A DNA stretch of 64,000 nucleotides from Pseudomonas mandelii. GTDB taxonomy: Bacteria; Pseudomonadota; Gammaproteobacteria; Pseudomonadales; Pseudomonadaceae. The position numbers and the translations under genes are program-made. The notes beneath the pieces are model-generated. The model was not told the origin of the DNA, ran no database searches, and was given only the letters and a program-made list of their open reading frames with translations. This document shows positions 63,552 to 64,000 of this stretch, in pieces (positions within the stretch are counted from its first letter, which is position 1; each line of letters begins with the position of its first letter). The stretch is from contig NZ_LT629796.1 in the NCBI RefSeq assembly GCF_900106065.1, positions 5,928,501 through 5,992,500 of the forward strand, in the 5' to 3' direction.

Positions 63552-64000
63552 GCCTTGGGGGTATATCCGTTTCTTTGGTAACGGCGGCTATTGGTTTCGC
63601 TTTTACAGCGAGTCACTTTGGAAAAGCGCCAAAGTAACCAAAGCGCTTCTACCCCTTTCGTTCGGAGGCTCGCCATACCCTCGCTCCGGTCCTGCTCCGT
63701 GGGCCTCTCGAGGGGGCGACCACCGCAAAAACACTGCGAGGCGGCCTACCGGCCGGCCTGTATCTTCAAGCGTACGCATTCCCCTGTGGGAGCGAGCCTG
63801 CTCGCGATGAGGCCCTGTCAGTCGACATCAATGTTGAATGTAAGTCCGCCTTCGCGAGCAGACTCGCTCCCACAGTTGGATTTTTGGCGGGCATGACATA
63901 GAGGTCCACCGCCGATGCCCTTGACAGACATCAGGTCGGCTATCAGGCCGCCTCGCTTTTGCTTTTGATCTGGCTTTTGAACTTGATCTTGATCTGCCCC
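63552..64000. other. Gene-free end of the window with dispersed repeats
   Basis: About 450 bases without a credible gene. The stretch near 63570-63730 (around CACTTTGGAAAAGCGCCAAA and GTAACCAAAGCGCTT) looks like a dispersed sequence often met between Pseudomonas genes, with a short inverted core CTTTGG/CCAAAG. A REP pair follows, then an A/T-skewed tail with repeats of TTTTGATCT/TTGATCTTGATCT at 63958-63996. No nos gene begins here. Confidence 0.55.
63786..63874. repeat. Paired REP palindromes
   Basis: GTGGGAGCGAGCCTGCTCGC (63786) faces GCGAGCAGACTCGCTCCCAC (ending about 63873), one base changed in the second copy. Downstream of nirN. Confidence 0.88.

Noticed and set aside
63900..64000. Start of another gene at the right edge
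   Set aside because: Repeats of TTGATCT and stops in all frames; no start with a ribosome site before the edge.

Overview
The window looks like the chromosome of a denitrifying Pseudomonas, most likely from the P. fluorescens complex. The evidence is the high GC content, the Pseudomonas gene order (narXL/narK1K2GHJI-ppi-moaA, nirSMCFDLGHJEN, norCBD, nirQOP), single-protein lhp-type hydroxyproline genes, and at least six paired REP palindromes of the 'gtgggagcgagcctgctcgcga' class. The species is inferred, not proven.

Layout. (1) 1-3.3 kb: assimilatory nitrite reductase nirBD behind a sigma-54 promoter and a terminator-containing leader. (2) 3.3-8.9 kb: a CBS-domain protein, a secreted LprI/MliC-type lysozyme-inhibitor fusion, and a hydroxyproline catabolic cassette (FAD dehydrogenase, deaminase, epimerase, PAS-AraC regulator). 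(3) 9-13.8 kb: a patchy accessory segment with a thymidylate-kinase-like gene, a dif-type XerC/XerD site (9809-9836, probably the chromosome dimer-resolution site at the replication terminus), and an IS21-family element. The IS has an 8-bp target duplication and cuts a 192-codon gene cleanly in two. (4) 13.4-19 kb: small proteins, an FtrABCD-type iron uptake operon and a chemoreceptor. (5) 19.1-22 kb: anaerobic ribonucleotide reductase, with the glycyl-radical domain split from NrdD by one in-frame TGA and coupled to nrdG. (6) 22.3-43 kb: moaA, a parvulin, narIJHG, narK2, narK1, narX, narL, a DNR paralogue, a DGC-domain protein, ubiT-ubiV-ubiU, moeA, moaB and pdxH. (7) 43-63.6 kb: norR facing ytfE/dnrN, a CopD-like membrane protein, nnrS, two micro-ORFs, dnr, dnrP, norD, norB, norC, nirP, nirO, nirQ and the complete nirSMCFDLGHJEN cluster.

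How it works together. Regions 5-7 form one nearly continuous anaerobic-nitrate module of about 44 kb: nitrate and nitrite transport, respiratory nitrate reductase, cytochrome cd1 nitrite reductase with its heme d1 pathway, and NO reductase. It also holds molybdenum cofactor genes, O2-independent ubiquinone synthesis (UbiUVT), anaerobic deoxynucleotide synthesis, NO sensing and repair, and the regulators NarXL, two DNR-type proteins and NorR. Nitrous oxide reductase (nos) is not in the window. Visible cis elements tie the module together: FNR/ANR/DNR-type boxes (TTGAy-N4-rTCAA) before nrdD, narK1, the DGC gene, ubiU, norC and nirS/nirQ; NarL 7-2-7 heptamer pairs before narK1/narX, the DNR paralogue and moaB; and three NorR GGT-N7-ACC sites plus a sigma-54 promoter before ytfE.

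The least expected items are the dif site beside an IS-broken gene, the split glycyl-radical reductase, the coupled micro-ORFs before dnr, the intrinsic terminator between norB and norD, and the nirBD attenuator leader. All assignments come from reading the sequence and remembered family knowledge; no searches were run.
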